Shown here: positions 6,778 through 14,653 of the stretch, in pieces
How the letters are laid out: every line of letters begins with the position of its first letter
Numbering within the stretch: the first letter of the stretch is position 1
DNA from: Deltaproteobacteria bacterium
Lineage (GTDB): Bacteria > Desulfobacterota > Desulfuromonadia > Desulfuromonadales > BM103
Reading direction: 5' to 3'
Length of the DNA: 16,461 nucleotides
Assembly: GCA_019313105.1 (NCBI GenBank)
Contig: JAFDBW010000243.1
Location: 1-16,461 of the forward strand
Program-made: the position numbers and the translations under genes
The notes under the pieces: generated by a model
Database searches by the model: none
What the model was told of the DNA's origin: nothing
What the model saw: only the letters and a program-made list of their open reading frames with translations

Positions 6778-6842
6778 GCCGATTTCGTATACAGTATGCG
6801 ATTTGTCGGTGATTTGTTTTCACATAAGTCGGCCATTTTCAT

Positions 6843-6870
6843 TTGCATTCCAATGTCAAAATGATAGAAT
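6843..6870 (+). promoter_or_regulatory. Putative promoter of the dusB-ntrBC-folA operon
   Basis: TTGCAT (6843-6848), a 16-nt spacer and TAGAAT (6865-6870, five of six to the -10 consensus) lie about 37 nt before the dusB ATG. The -35 is weak (TTG only). No clear sigma-54 GG-N10-GC element was seen in this interval. The 5' UTR would be about 30 nt and has no obvious Shine-Dalgarno. Confidence 0.4.
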
Positions 6871-6906
6871 GCCCAAAAATTAAGCAGAAGCCGTCGGGCA
6901 AAATTC

Positions 6907-7866
6907 ATGCGAATTGGCACACTGAAGCTGAAAAACCCTATATTTTCCGCACCTATGGCGGGCATTTCCGACCTGCCGTACCGATTGATCATGAAACGCC
7001 ACGGCGCCGCCATGGTATTCACCGAGATGATCAGTGCCAATGGCCTGTTCTTCAATGGTAAGGCGACCCGTATCTTGCTGCAATCGCGCCAGGAAGAGCA
7101 GCCGCTGGCGGTTCAGTTATTCGGCGATGACCCGGTTCGCATGGCGGAAGCGGCAAAATCCGTTGCCGAAGGGGCCGATTTGATTGACTTGAATCTCGGT
7201 TGCCCGGTGCGCAAGGTGACTCGTTCTGGTGCAGGAAGCGCCCTGCTGTGTGCACCGGCCAAGGTTGCCGGGATCATCTCTGCAGTCCGCAAAGCGACGG
7301 GCAAGCCACTGACCATCAAGTTCCGCTCCGGTTGGGACTGTGACTCGGTCAACTTCATGGAAATTGCCCGGATTGCCGTTGAAGAGGGTGTTGACGCCCT
7401 CACCCTGCACCCGAGAACCCGGACGCAGATGTTTGGCGGCCAAGCCGAATGGCAGCAGATCAGAGCCCTCAAGGAATCCTTGACTGTCCCGGTCATTGGT
7501 AGTGGCGACCTTTTCGATGCAGGCCGGATTAAAACCATGTTTGCACAAACCGGTTGTGATGCGGTCATGGTCGGGCGAGGCGGATATGGCAATCCATGGA
7601 TTATCGGCCAAGCCCTCGACCTGCTTGCCGGGAGAGTGCCCAGAGAGCCAACAACAAAAGATCGTTTCATCACGGCAAGGGAGCATTTAGAGCTTTGCCT
7701 GGAAATTTTCGGTCCCAGGAAAACTCTTGGGCAAATGCGCAAACACCTCTGCTGGTATGTCAGGGGGATGGACAATGCAACCGGCTTCCGCGCCGAGATC
7801 AACCAGGCCAGAACAATCAGTGAGATGAGCCGCCGGCTCGAGGATTTTTTTGCCCATGCCGCATGA
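6907..7866 (+). CDS. dusB: tRNA-dihydrouridine synthase B (NifR3 family)
   Basis: Dus enzymes are FMN-dependent and reduce uridine to dihydrouridine in the tRNA D-loop. The 319-aa protein is a TIM barrel with the N-terminal family signature NPIFSAPMAGISDLPYR and LAVQLFGDDP. The active-site loop is DLIDLNLGCPVRKV, with catalytic Cys99. KFRSGW (Lys139), the flavin-binding HPRTRTQMF (His168), GSGD (198-201) and the phosphate-binding GRGGYGNPW (about 223-231) follow, then a C-terminal helical domain. The start at ATG 6907 aligns with the family's short N-terminus. It is first in a plus-strand operon and overlaps the downstream kinase gene. This dus-ntrB-ntrC order is the one known as nifR3-ntrBC in Rhodobacter and rhizobia. 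Confidence 0.95.
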   Translation: MRIGTLKLKNPIFSAPMAGISDLPYRLIMKRHGAAMVFTEMISANGLFFNGKATRILLQSRQEEQPLAVQLFGDDPVRMAEAAKSVAEGADLIDLNLGCPVRKVTRSGAGSALLCAPAKVAGIISAVRKATGKPLTIKFRSGWDCDSVNFMEIARIAVEEGVDALTLHPRTRTQMFGGQAEWQQIRALKESLTVPVIGSGDLFDAGRIKTMFAQTGCDAVMVGRGGYGNPWIIGQALDLLAGRVPREPTTKDRFITAREHLELCLEIFGPRKTLGQMRKHLCWYVRGMDNATGFRAEINQARTISEMSRRLEDFFAHAA

Positions 7867-8983
7867 CAGGTCTGATTCCACTGCGAAAACCTTTGCGGGG
7901 GATTCAATTTCGAATCTCTACGGCATGATCCTGGATAATATTGACCGTGCCGTAATCGCCTTTGACAGCGACGGCAGGATCACGTTATTCAACCCGGCCG
8001 CAGAAGCCCTCATGGAGTGCTCATCACGCCAGATCGTTGGCAAGAGTTACCAGGACCTATTCAAGAACCAGGAAACACTGCTCTACCTGGTCAAAGTAGC
8101 ACTGAAAGAGGGCCGATCGATCACTGACGACGAAGGACTCTTCCTGCATCGCAGCAACGCCTCACCCTTGCCGGTTAATGCCTACACGGCACCAATCTTC
8201 GCCCAGGGAGGCAACCAGAACGGGGCTGTTATGATCATCCGTGACCTGTCTCGCATCAAGGAACTTGAAGGGACCCTGCGAAGAGCTGACCGCCTGTCGA
8301 TGCTCGGGACATTGGCCGCCGGACTGGCCCACGAAATAAAGAACCCGCTTGGGGGGATCAAGGGTGCAGCCCAACTGCTTTCGATGGAACTCTCGAAGGG
8401 CAGCCCTCTGCAAGATTATACGCAAATCATGATCAAGGAAGTTGAGCGCATCAATTTCATCATTGAAGAACTGATGGACCTCGGCAGTCCGCGTGAGCCA
8501 GAGGTTGGTGATGTCGATCTGGCCAGAGTCTTCAATGATATTGTCCTCCTGCAGCGTGAAGCGGCACGCAGTCGGAACATTCAGTTCAAGCTCAAGCTGG
8601 ATCCGAGCATCCCACCGGTGCAGGGCGACGAAGGGTTGCTTACCAGGCTGTTTCTCAACCTTATCAAGAACGCCGGGGAATCGATATCCCGTGAAGGAGT
8701 TGTGGTGATCGAAACCAGGATTGCCTCGAATTACCACATGACCGGACCCGGCAGACGTTCGTCACCGATGGTGGATATCATTATCAGCGATACAGGCTGC
8801 GGAATAGACCAGCAGGAGATGGACCGCATCTTTACGCCCTACTTCACAACCAAGAGCAAGGGCAGCGGCCTCGGCCTGGCGATTTCACAGAAAATTATCG
8901 AGGACCATAACGGCCTGCTGAAAATCGAAAGCACCCCCCATCAAGGGACGACCGTTACTATTTCCTTGCCTTTGCGCCGCTAG
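7856..8983 (+). CDS. ntrB: NtrB-like cytoplasmic PAS sensor histidine kinase
   Basis: This is a two-component sensor kinase expected to phosphorylate the regulator encoded next. The 375-aa protein has no transmembrane segment. A PAS domain covers about residues 18-130 (DNIDRAVIAFDSDGRITLFNPAAEAL). The HisKA dimerisation helix carries AAGLAHEIKNPLGGIKGAAQLL, with phospho-acceptor His159. The HATPase domain has the N box (NLIKNAGES), G1 (DTGCGID), F box (FTPYFTTK) and G2 (GSGLGLAI). The HEIKNPLGGIKGAAQLL block is typical of NtrB/GlnL. ATG 7856 is chosen as start. A TTG at 7850 has better spacing from GAGG (7840-7843) and would add two residues. It overlaps dusB by 11 nt. Specific nitrogen sensing is inferred from context. 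Confidence 0.88.
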   Translation: MPHDRSDSTAKTFAGDSISNLYGMILDNIDRAVIAFDSDGRITLFNPAAEALMECSSRQIVGKSYQDLFKNQETLLYLVKVALKEGRSITDDEGLFLHRSNASPLPVNAYTAPIFAQGGNQNGAVMIIRDLSRIKELEGTLRRADRLSMLGTLAAGLAHEIKNPLGGIKGAAQLLSMELSKGSPLQDYTQIMIKEVERINFIIEELMDLGSPREPEVGDVDLARVFNDIVLLQREAARSRNIQFKLKLDPSIPPVQGDEGLLTRLFLNLIKNAGESISREGVVVIETRIASNYHMTGPGRRSSPMVDIIISDTGCGIDQQEMDRIFTPYFTTKSKGSGLGLAISQKIIEDHNGLLKIESTPHQGTTVTISLPLRR

Positions 8984-9011
8984 CGCCGGCAAGTCATCAA
9001 GGAGCATGAAG

Positions 9012-10445
9012 ATGCCAATCAAACGGATATTGGTCGCGGATGACGAGGAAAGCATCCGCTGGGTACTCTCCAAATCGCTGAGCAAACAGGGATTCCAGGT
9101 TGATTTGGCCAGTGACGGACAGGAAGCCCTGCTGATGAGCCGGAAACAGAGCTACGATCTGGCGGTTCTCGATATCAAGATGCCCGGACTGTCCGGCCTG
9201 CAGCTGCTCAGCAAGTTCCAGGAAGAATGCCCCCAGGCCCTGGTTGTCATCATGACTGCCGAGAGCTCGATGAAAAACGCCGTCGAGGCGATGAAGCGCG
9301 GGGCCTACGACTATCTGACCAAACCCTTCGACCTGGATGCCTTGGACGCGATTATCTATAAGGCGCAAAAGGCCGCCGATGTCTCTGCCGAAGTCTCACT
9401 GCTCAAGCAGGAGATCAAGGATCATTACCAGTTGGAGCGCACGATCATCGGTCAGAGCCAGCCGATGCAGAGGACTTACAAGATTCTCGGTAAAATAGCC
9501 CCTTCAGATGTGACCGTTTTGATCTACGGTGAAAGCGGAACAGGCAAGGAGTTGATCGCCCGGGCCATTCACTTTAACAGTGCGCGGCTAGGCAAGCCGT
9601 TTATCGCCCTTAATTGTGCAGCCATCCCCAGTGAGCTTCTGGAAAGCGAACTTTTCGGCCATGAAAAGGGTGCTTTTACCGGTGCGACGGACAAGAAGAT
9701 CGGCAAGTTTGAACAGGCCAAGGATGGCACCCTGTTCCTCGACGAGATCGGCGACATGCCTCTGGAACTGCAGGCCAAGCTGCTGAGGGTCCTGCAGGAG
9801 AAAGAGATCACCAGGACTGGCGGCAACACGACCATCCAGGTCAATACCCGGATTGTTGCGGCGACCAACCAGGATTTGAAGGAAAAGGTTCGTAGCAAGG
9901 AGTTTCGAGAAGATCTATATTATCGGTTGAATGTTGTTCCTCTGGAGTTGCCGCCCCTGCGTGAGCGCCAGGAGGACATCCCGGAGTTGGTTGACTATTT
10001 CCTGGCCAAGGCCGCAGATGAATATGGCACATCGGCGAATGGAGTGACAAAAGAGGCGATGGACATGCTCTGCCACTACGACTGGCCGGGGAATGTGCGG
10101 GAACTGGAGAACATTATCCAGAGAGCCGCCCTGCTCTCTCCCGATGCAATGCTCAATGCTGCCGATTTTCCGGGCCTGGTGTCAGGCCAGGGCAGCAGTG
10201 CGAACAACGCTTCACTGGAAGGGTTGATCAACCAGAAACTGCAAAGTTCTCTGTCACAGATAGACCTGCAGGAAATGGACAACCTCTACGAAATGGTCCT
10301 TCACCAGATGGAACGCCCTCTGATCAACATTGTTCTCGAGAAGACCCGAGGCAACCAGGTCAAGGCCGCCGAGGTTCTGGGCATCAACCGAAACACCTTG
10401 AGAAAGAAGATTCAGACTCTCAATATCACAACCAAGCGCAACTGA
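9012..10445 (+). CDS. ntrC: NtrC-family sigma-54-dependent response regulator
   Basis: This is a transcription activator that, when phosphorylated, hydrolyses ATP to open sigma-54 promoters. Residues 1-118 are a receiver domain (RILVADDEES, VLDIKMPG with phospho-acceptor Asp54, Thr in IMTAESS, Lys in YLTKPFD). Residues about 143-380 are the AAA+ domain: Walker A GESGTGKE (173-180), the sigma-54-contact loop GAFTGA (220-225), Walker B GTLFLDEIGD, and DWPGNVRELEN. The C-terminus is a Fis-type helix-turn-helix (NQVKAAEVLGINRNTLRKKI). The 477 aa length matches NtrC. AAGGAG (8999-9004) favours ATG 9012 (7-nt spacing) over ATG 9006. The gene starts 28 nt after the kinase gene, so the pair is cognate. 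It could instead be a related regulator such as ZraR/AtoC type, but the NtrB-like partner and the downstream order favour NtrC. Confidence 0.9.
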   Translation: MPIKRILVADDEESIRWVLSKSLSKQGFQVDLASDGQEALLMSRKQSYDLAVLDIKMPGLSGLQLLSKFQEECPQALVVIMTAESSMKNAVEAMKRGAYDYLTKPFDLDALDAIIYKAQKAADVSAEVSLLKQEIKDHYQLERTIIGQSQPMQRTYKILGKIAPSDVTVLIYGESGTGKELIARAIHFNSARLGKPFIALNCAAIPSELLESELFGHEKGAFTGATDKKIGKFEQAKDGTLFLDEIGDMPLELQAKLLRVLQEKEITRTGGNTTIQVNTRIVAATNQDLKEKVRSKEFREDLYYRLNVVPLELPPLRERQEDIPELVDYFLAKAADEYGTSANGVTKEAMDMLCHYDWPGNVRELENIIQRAALLSPDAMLNAADFPGLVSGQGSSANNASLEGLINQKLQSSLSQIDLQEMDNLYEMVLHQMERPLINIVLEKTRGNQVKAAEVLGINRNTLRKKIQTLNITTKRN

Positions 10446-10451
10446 ACGAAG

Positions 10452-10961
10452 ATGACTCAACAAGCGAGAGCCCCGGAAGTCGCTATCGTTGCCGCAATGG
10501 CCAGGGACCGGGTGATTGGCCTGGGCGACAGGCTGCCGTGGGAACTTCCGGAAGACCTGCACCTCTTCAAACAGCTGACCATAGGCGCTACGGTGATTAT
10601 GGGACGTAAAACCTATCAATCGATCGGCCGGCCTCTGCCGGGACGGCAGAATATCATCCTGAGTCGTTCTTTGTCCGGCCTGCCTAGCGTCACGGTCTGC
10701 AACAGCTTCACCGCTGGTCTGGAGGCCGCCAGCCGATTCGGGCGAGCGGTCTTCATCCTCGGCGGCGCCGAGCTCTACCGCAAAGCCCTGCCGCTTGCCT
10801 CGGTCCTGCACATCTCATGGGTGAAGGAATCTTTCCGCGGCGATGTATATTTTCCGGAATTTGATCTTGCGGACTGGGCGGAAGTGGAAGAGCAGGACTA
10901 TGCCGATTTTCACTACGTAAAATACCTTCGCAGGTCAACAGACAAATCCCACCGTTTATGA
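10452..10961 (+). CDS. folA: Dihydrofolate reductase
   Basis: DHFR reduces dihydrofolate to tetrahydrofolate with NADPH, for one-carbon metabolism and thymidylate synthesis. The 169-aa sequence shows the family in order: VAIVAAMARDRVIGLGDRLPW, LPEDLHLFKQLT (Asp35 equals the catalytic E. coli Asp27), VIMGRKTYQSIGRPLPGRQNIILSR cut across the NADPH site, and ILGGAELYRKALP and GDVYFPEFD near the C-terminus. The N-terminus is about eight residues longer than in E. coli. It starts 6 nt after the regulator gene stop, so it is probably co-transcribed with dusB-ntrBC. No thymidylate synthase gene lies next to it in this window. Confidence 0.94.
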   Translation: MTQQARAPEVAIVAAMARDRVIGLGDRLPWELPEDLHLFKQLTIGATVIMGRKTYQSIGRPLPGRQNIILSRSLSGLPSVTVCNSFTAGLEAASRFGRAVFILGGAELYRKALPLASVLHISWVKESFRGDVYFPEFDLADWAEVEEQDYADFHYVKYLRRSTDKSHRL

Positions 10962-10965
10962 CAAC

Positions 10966-10991
10966 AAAAAAGCCGGCCATTCCTGGCCAGC
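10966..10991 (-). terminator. Intrinsic terminator of the rpsF-dnaB operon
   Basis: Read on the minus strand, GCTGGCC and GGCCGGC form a 7-bp stem (one G-U pair) around an AGGAAT loop. Six U residues follow immediately. It begins two bases after the dnaB stop codon. On the plus strand no T-run follows the stem, so it would not efficiently stop the converging folA transcript. Confidence 0.85.
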
Positions 10992-10992
10992 T

Positions 10993-12369
10993 CTATGCCG
11001 CATAATCATCATCCCGCCGGGACTGGCTTTCGAAGCGTGTGTACTCGCCGAGGAAGGTCAGCTGCTCGACGCCGAGGGGACCGTTACGCTGCTTGCCGAT
11101 AATCACCTCGGCACTGCGTTCATGGCCCTTTTCACAGCTGTTATCGCGTTTTTTACAGGCATCACAGTAAACCGATTCACGGTACAGGAACATGATGACA
11201 TCGGCGTCCTGCTCAATCGCCCCTGATTCACGCAGGTCGGCGAGAATCGGTCGCTTGTCGGTACGGCTTTCCAGTGAACGATTCAACTGCGATAGCGCAA
11301 TGACCGGCACGTTGAGTTCTTTGGCCAGGGCCTTGAGAGAACGGGAGATCTCCGAGATCTCCTGCTGGCGGCTTTCCGGATTGGACCCCTGCATCAATTG
11401 CAGGTAGTCAACGACGATCATGCCGATTTTCTTGTCCTGCTTCAGCCGACGGGCCTTGGCCCTTAGTTCAAGGATCGTGATGGCTGGCGTATCGTCGATA
11501 TAGATCGGTGCCTCGGCAATCACCCCGGCGGCCGTAACCAGGGCAGGGAATTCGGACTGGGCCAGTTTGCCGTTACGCACCCGGCTGGCATCAATCCTGG
11601 CAACCGAGCAGAGCATCCGCTGAACAAGCTGCTCCTTGCTCATCTCCAGAGAGAAGATTGCTGAAGGGACCGGTTTTTTGGTATGGATTGTCGCATATTC
11701 CATCAAATTGAGACAAAATGCGGTCTTGCCCATAGACGGTCGACCGGCAATGATCACCAGGTCACCACCTTGCAAACCAGAAGTCATGTTGTCCAGGTCA
11801 ACGAAACCGGTCGGAACACCGGTAATCTGCTCCTTGCGATTGAAGAGATTCTCAATCGTCTTGATGGTATCCTTGATGATGTCCTTGGTGGCGAAAAACG
11901 CCGGCCGGGACTTCATGTTGGCAATCTTGAAAATCTCGCTTTCGGCCCAATCCAGGGAAGCCTCGACCTCGCCACCTTCGTATCCACGGCCGGCAATCTC
12001 AGTGGCAACCTTGATCAGCTCACGGGAGATCGCCTTCTCTTTGACAAGTTTGCAGTAGTAGCCGATATTGGCCGCAGTGGGGACGAAATCAACCAGGGTG
12101 GAGAGATACGAGCTGCCGCCGACTTCCTCAAGCGTGCCCTGCTCTTTCAGCACAGCTGTCAAGGTCACCAGATCAGCAGGTTCACCACGATCAGAGAGGG
12201 TTATCAGGGCGGCAAAAATCTTGCTGTGGGCCGCTCGGTAAAAATCGGCAGGACGCAGCTGTTCAAGAGCCCGGTTGAGGGCTTCGTTTTCCAGCAAGAC
12301 CCCCCCCAGAACAGACATTTCTGCTTCGAGGTTCTGGGGCGGCAGGCGATGTTCGGTGCGATCTGGCAC
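10993..12369 (-). CDS. dnaB: Replicative DNA helicase DnaB
   Basis: DnaB is the hexameric 5'-3' helicase of the replication fork. The N-terminal primase-interacting domain begins RLPPQNLEAEMSVLGGVLLENEAL. The RecA-like domain has Walker A GRPSMGKT (209-216), the catalytic Glu in FSLEMSKEQL (242), VVDYLQLMQG (Asp321), SRSLKALAKELNVPVIALSQL, and the DnaB motif DLRESGAIEQDADVIMFLYR. An insertion with CX2CX6CX3H spacing (Cys402, 405, 412, His416) sits just before the arginine-finger block EVIIGKQRNGP. The start is uncertain. GTG 12369, preceded by GGGGG, gives a usual 458-aa protein. ATG 12402 would add 11 residues but lies in the loop of a perfect hairpin. A longer frame back to 12528 is excluded because it overlaps rplI. 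It is the last gene of the operon. Confidence 0.93.
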   Translation of the reverse strand: MPDRTEHRLPPQNLEAEMSVLGGVLLENEALNRALEQLRPADFYRAAHSKIFAALITLSDRGEPADLVTLTAVLKEQGTLEEVGGSSYLSTLVDFVPTAANIGYYCKLVKEKAISRELIKVATEIAGRGYEGGEVEASLDWAESEIFKIANMKSRPAFFATKDIIKDTIKTIENLFNRKEQITGVPTGFVDLDNMTSGLQGGDLVIIAGRPSMGKTAFCLNLMEYATIHTKKPVPSAIFSLEMSKEQLVQRMLCSVARIDASRVRNGKLAQSEFPALVTAAGVIAEAPIYIDDTPAITILELRAKARRLKQDKKIGMIVVDYLQLMQGSNPESRQQEISEISRSLKALAKELNVPVIALSQLNRSLESRTDKRPILADLRESGAIEQDADVIMFLYRESVYCDACKKRDNSCEKGHERSAEVIIGKQRNGPLGVEQLTFLGEYTRFESQSRRDDDYAA

Positions 12370-12389
12370 GTTCGCCCCCAGTGGGAAGG

Positions 12390-12412
12390 CAGGGGCCTGC
12401 ATCAGGCCCCTG
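12390..12412. repeat. Perfect 10-bp hairpin between rplI and dnaB
   Basis: CAGGGGCCTG (12390-12399 and its complement at 12403-12412) forms a perfect stem around a 3-nt loop. Read on the minus strand the loop is ATG, a possible dnaB start, and the stem covers the AGGGG that would serve as its binding site. The hairpin is 15 nt after the rplI stop codon. There is no T-run, so it is not a standard terminator. It may lower dnaB expression relative to the ribosomal genes or mark an RNA processing site. Confidence 0.7.
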
Positions 12413-12427
12413 AAATCAACAAAGGAT

Positions 12428-12931
12428 TTACTTCTCTTCTTCGGCGGTTGCCGACTCGGCTTTTGTTGCAGCGGGCTCGGCAAGAGCATCTTCACTGGCG
12501 ACCACCACCTTGACGGTCGCGTTGACACCCGCGTTCAGCCTGATATCAATATCGTGCTCACCGAGGTTCTTAATCGGCTGCTCAAGAAGAATCTTGCGGC
12601 GATCGATTTCAATACCCTGAGCAGCCAGTGCATCAGCAATTTCCATGCTGGTGACAGAACCGAACAGCTTGCCCTCTTCGCTGGCCTTGTGCACAAAATT
12701 GCACGTCACGGCTTCAATACGTGCCTTAACGTCGGCAGCTTCCTGACTCAGTTTCTCAGCCTTGCGAGACAATTGCCGTTTGTGATGCTCAAGCTCGCTG
12801 AGGTTGCGGTCGCTGGCGACAACCGCCAGCCCCTGCGGAACCAGGTAATTGCGTCCATAACCGGGTTTGACCTTGACAACTTCACCAATCGACCCAAGGC
12901 CTTTGACATTTTCAGTCAGAATCACATCCAT
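12428..12931 (-). CDS. rplI: 50S ribosomal protein bL9
   Basis: bL9 is a large-subunit protein with two RNA-binding domains joined by a long helix. The N-terminus MDVILTENVKGLGSIGEVVKVKPGYGRNYLVPQGLAV is the family signature cut at its usual place. A long charged helix follows (about residues 42-75), then the C-terminal domain with GKLFGSVTSMEIADAL and RRKILLEQPIKNLGEHDIDIRL. The 167 aa length exceeds the usual about 150 because of an Ala/Glu-rich tail (SEDALAEPAATKAESATAEEEK). GGGAGG stands 8 nt before the ATG. It lies between the DUF2232 gene and dnaB. Confidence 0.97.
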   Translation of the reverse strand: MDVILTENVKGLGSIGEVVKVKPGYGRNYLVPQGLAVVASDRNLSELEHHKRQLSRKAEKLSQEAADVKARIEAVTCNFVHKASEEGKLFGSVTSMEIADALAAQGIEIDRRKILLEQPIKNLGEHDIDIRLNAGVNATVKVVVASEDALAEPAATKAESATAEEEK

Positions 12932-12952
12932 CTCTTTATCCTCCCAAAATCC

Positions 12953-13894
12953 TCATGATTCAGGTTCTCTAGGTTTGCGAAAATCTGCCCAGAGGTCAAA
13001 CACGCCAATACCGGTAACCAGCATGGGCAATGGGTTGACCAATGTGACCAACAGATAACCGATCGTTCTGATGACCGGCGAAAACGCTTTGCGACGGAAA
13101 AAGCAGTCGATAACCGCTAGGCCCTGCAGAAAATAAACCGGCAACAAAACAACCAGCACGTTCAGGGCAAAGGCTGCGAGCGGCCCGTCTGCAAATGCAA
13201 CGGTAAATCCCGACAGGATCAGGACCCAGACCAGTGGTTCCGGCGCTTTCCATTCCGGAAAATTTTTGCCGGGCAGCGTATACCTGCCGCGTGCCAGCAG
13301 TGCCAGCATCAGGACCAGGCCAAGGATCATCAGGCCGGCAACGGTCATCACGATTCCGGGATAGGCCTTTTGCAGAAACGCCGCCATGTTTTCAACCGCC
13401 CGAGCGATCTCTTCTCGCTGGTCGACCGGCAAGTCAGTTCCGGCGAACATCTCCTGCATCACTGTCGTGGTCTGTGCAATCTCCTTGTCAATCAAGCTGC
13501 CGGTCATGGCGAGTGGGGATTCACCGGTCGCGACCGAGAAGATCAGCAGCCCGCCAACGCTTGCGGCAACCATGACCGAGAGAACCACGACCACCGCCTT
13601 GTCCCAGGCCATGCCGCGATTCAAGAACCATGGCAGGGCAGCACCGGGTATACCGAACTGGACCAGGTAGATAACCCCCTGCGCCGTGCCTCCGGTCAGC
13701 AGGACGACAAGCAGGGTCAGTGCGACGGTCATGCCGCCAGCTGCCGACCCGTGTCGCATACCGACAAAAGCTGCCGGCAGGGGCGTAAACAGGTTCACGA
13801 TTACTGCAGCAAAACCGAACGCTGCGTATGTACCGAATAACGCATACCCGGCCAACGCACCGAGTACTATGTATAGTCCCCGCTGCATAGTCAT
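12953..13894 (-). CDS. DUF2232 (YybS-type) multi-pass membrane protein
   Basis: This is a membrane protein of unknown function. Members of the DUF2232 family are typically found between rpsR and rplI, as here. The 313 aa are strongly hydrophobic, with about eight or nine transmembrane segments. Several lie in residues 5-120 (YIVLGALAGYALFGTYAAFGF, LTLLVVLLTGG, VVVVLSVMVAAS). An amphipathic region of about 55 residues follows (125-178), then further segments at about 180-200 (VMTVAGLMILGLVLMLALLA), 220-265 and 280-300. The ATG at 13894 has an alternative two codons later. Neither has a strong Shine-Dalgarno; GAGAGAGG is more than 15 nt upstream. The stop is 21 nt before the rplI start. Function cannot be told from sequence. 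Confidence 0.8.
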   Translation of the reverse strand: MTMQRGLYIVLGALAGYALFGTYAAFGFAAVIVNLFTPLPAAFVGMRHGSAAGGMTVALTLLVVLLTGGTAQGVIYLVQFGIPGAALPWFLNRGMAWDKAVVVVLSVMVAASVGGLLIFSVATGESPLAMTGSLIDKEIAQTTTVMQEMFAGTDLPVDQREEIARAVENMAAFLQKAYPGIVMTVAGLMILGLVLMLALLARGRYTLPGKNFPEWKAPEPLVWVLILSGFTVAFADGPLAAFALNVLVVLLPVYFLQGLAVIDCFFRRKAFSPVIRTIGYLLVTLVNPLPMLVTGIGVFDLWADFRKPREPES

Positions 13895-13910
13895 CGTCTG
13901 GCTGTTGTAA

Positions 13911-14186
13911 TTAACCTCTCTCGAGAGAGTGGCTTGCCGTAAAAGGCAGCAGTGCGATATTGCGAGCGCGCTTGATTGCTTCGGTCAACTTGCGTTGGTG
14001 GTCCGCACAAGTACCGGAGATCCGGCGCGGGGTGATCTTGCCTCGTTCGGAAATAAAATAACGCAGGGAACGGATATCCTTGTAATCGATCGTCGCTTTT
14101 TTGTCAGCACAGAAACGGCAGACCTTACGACGTCCATAACGCCGACGAGGCCCACCACTGGTACGATTTCCATCACCATATGCCAT
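13911..14186 (-). CDS. rpsR: 30S ribosomal protein bS18, cysteine-containing (C+) form
   Basis: bS18 pairs with bS6 on the platform of the small subunit. The 91-aa protein has a basic N-terminal extension (GGPRRRYGRRK), then VCRFCADKKATIDYKDIRSL, FISERGKITPRRISGTCADHQRKLTEAIKRAR split over two helices, and IALLPFTASH at the end. CxxC at the start, with a Cys and His in GTCADHQR, indicates the zinc-binding form. E. coli bS18 has lost these residues. GAAGGAG precedes the ATG by 8 nt. The rpsF gene lies 41 nt upstream. Confidence 0.97.
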   Translation of the reverse strand: MAYGDGNRTSGGPRRRYGRRKVCRFCADKKATIDYKDIRSLRYFISERGKITPRRISGTCADHQRKLTEAIKRARNIALLPFTASHSLERG

Positions 14187-14227
14187 GACTATTTCTCCTT
14201 CTTCATCGTTGTCAATTGATTAGAGAC

Positions 14228-14653
14228 TCATGCTTTTTCGGTGGTCTCTTCGCCATCAGCCTCGGCCGCAGCAACCGGCGCTTCGGTCTCGACAGCCGGC
14301 TCTTCCGTCGCTTCGACATCTGTATCCGCTTCGGAAGAAGGCTCGGCGACAACCGGTGCCTGGTAACCATTCTCCAACACAACTGTCTGGAACTTGATCA
14401 CCATTTCATCGATGCGCATACGGCGCTCGAACTCGGCGATAACCGTCGGCTCGGCGTCGAAGATCATCAGGACATAACAGCCCTTGGACTGCTTTTTGAC
14501 CTGATAGGCAAGGGTCCGGACACCCCAGTTTTCGACTTTGAGGACTTCCGCACCCTGATCCGACAAAATGGTCTTGTATTTGTCGATGATCGCGGTCTGG
14601 TCGTCCCCGACAACTTCCGGGTGGACGATGAAGATTGATTCGTAGGTTCGCAT
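14228..14653 (-). CDS. rpsF: 30S ribosomal protein bS6
   Basis: bS6 binds bS18 and 16S rRNA on the 30S platform. The core begins MRTYESIFIVHPEVVGDD and includes NWGVRTLAYQVKKQSKGCYVLM and RRMRIDEMVIKFQTV. The last about 35 of its 141 residues are an Ala/Glu/Asp-rich low-complexity tail. AGAGGAG precedes ATG 14653 by 7 nt, which fixes this start; the frame extends 14 codons further upstream, but those do not resemble bS6. It is the first gene of the operon rpsF-rpsR-DUF2232-rplI-dnaB. Confidence 0.96.
   Translation of the reverse strand: MRTYESIFIVHPEVVGDDQTAIIDKYKTILSDQGAEVLKVENWGVRTLAYQVKKQSKGCYVLMIFDAEPTVIAEFERRMRIDEMVIKFQTVVLENGYQAPVVAEPSSEADTDVEATEEPAVETEAPVAAAEADGEETTEKA

Noticed and set aside
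12403..12528. 511-aa version of DnaB starting at 12528
   Set aside because: It overlaps about 100 nt of rplI in another frame, and the extra N-terminal residues are unlike DnaB, whose conserved start is RLPPQNLEAE.
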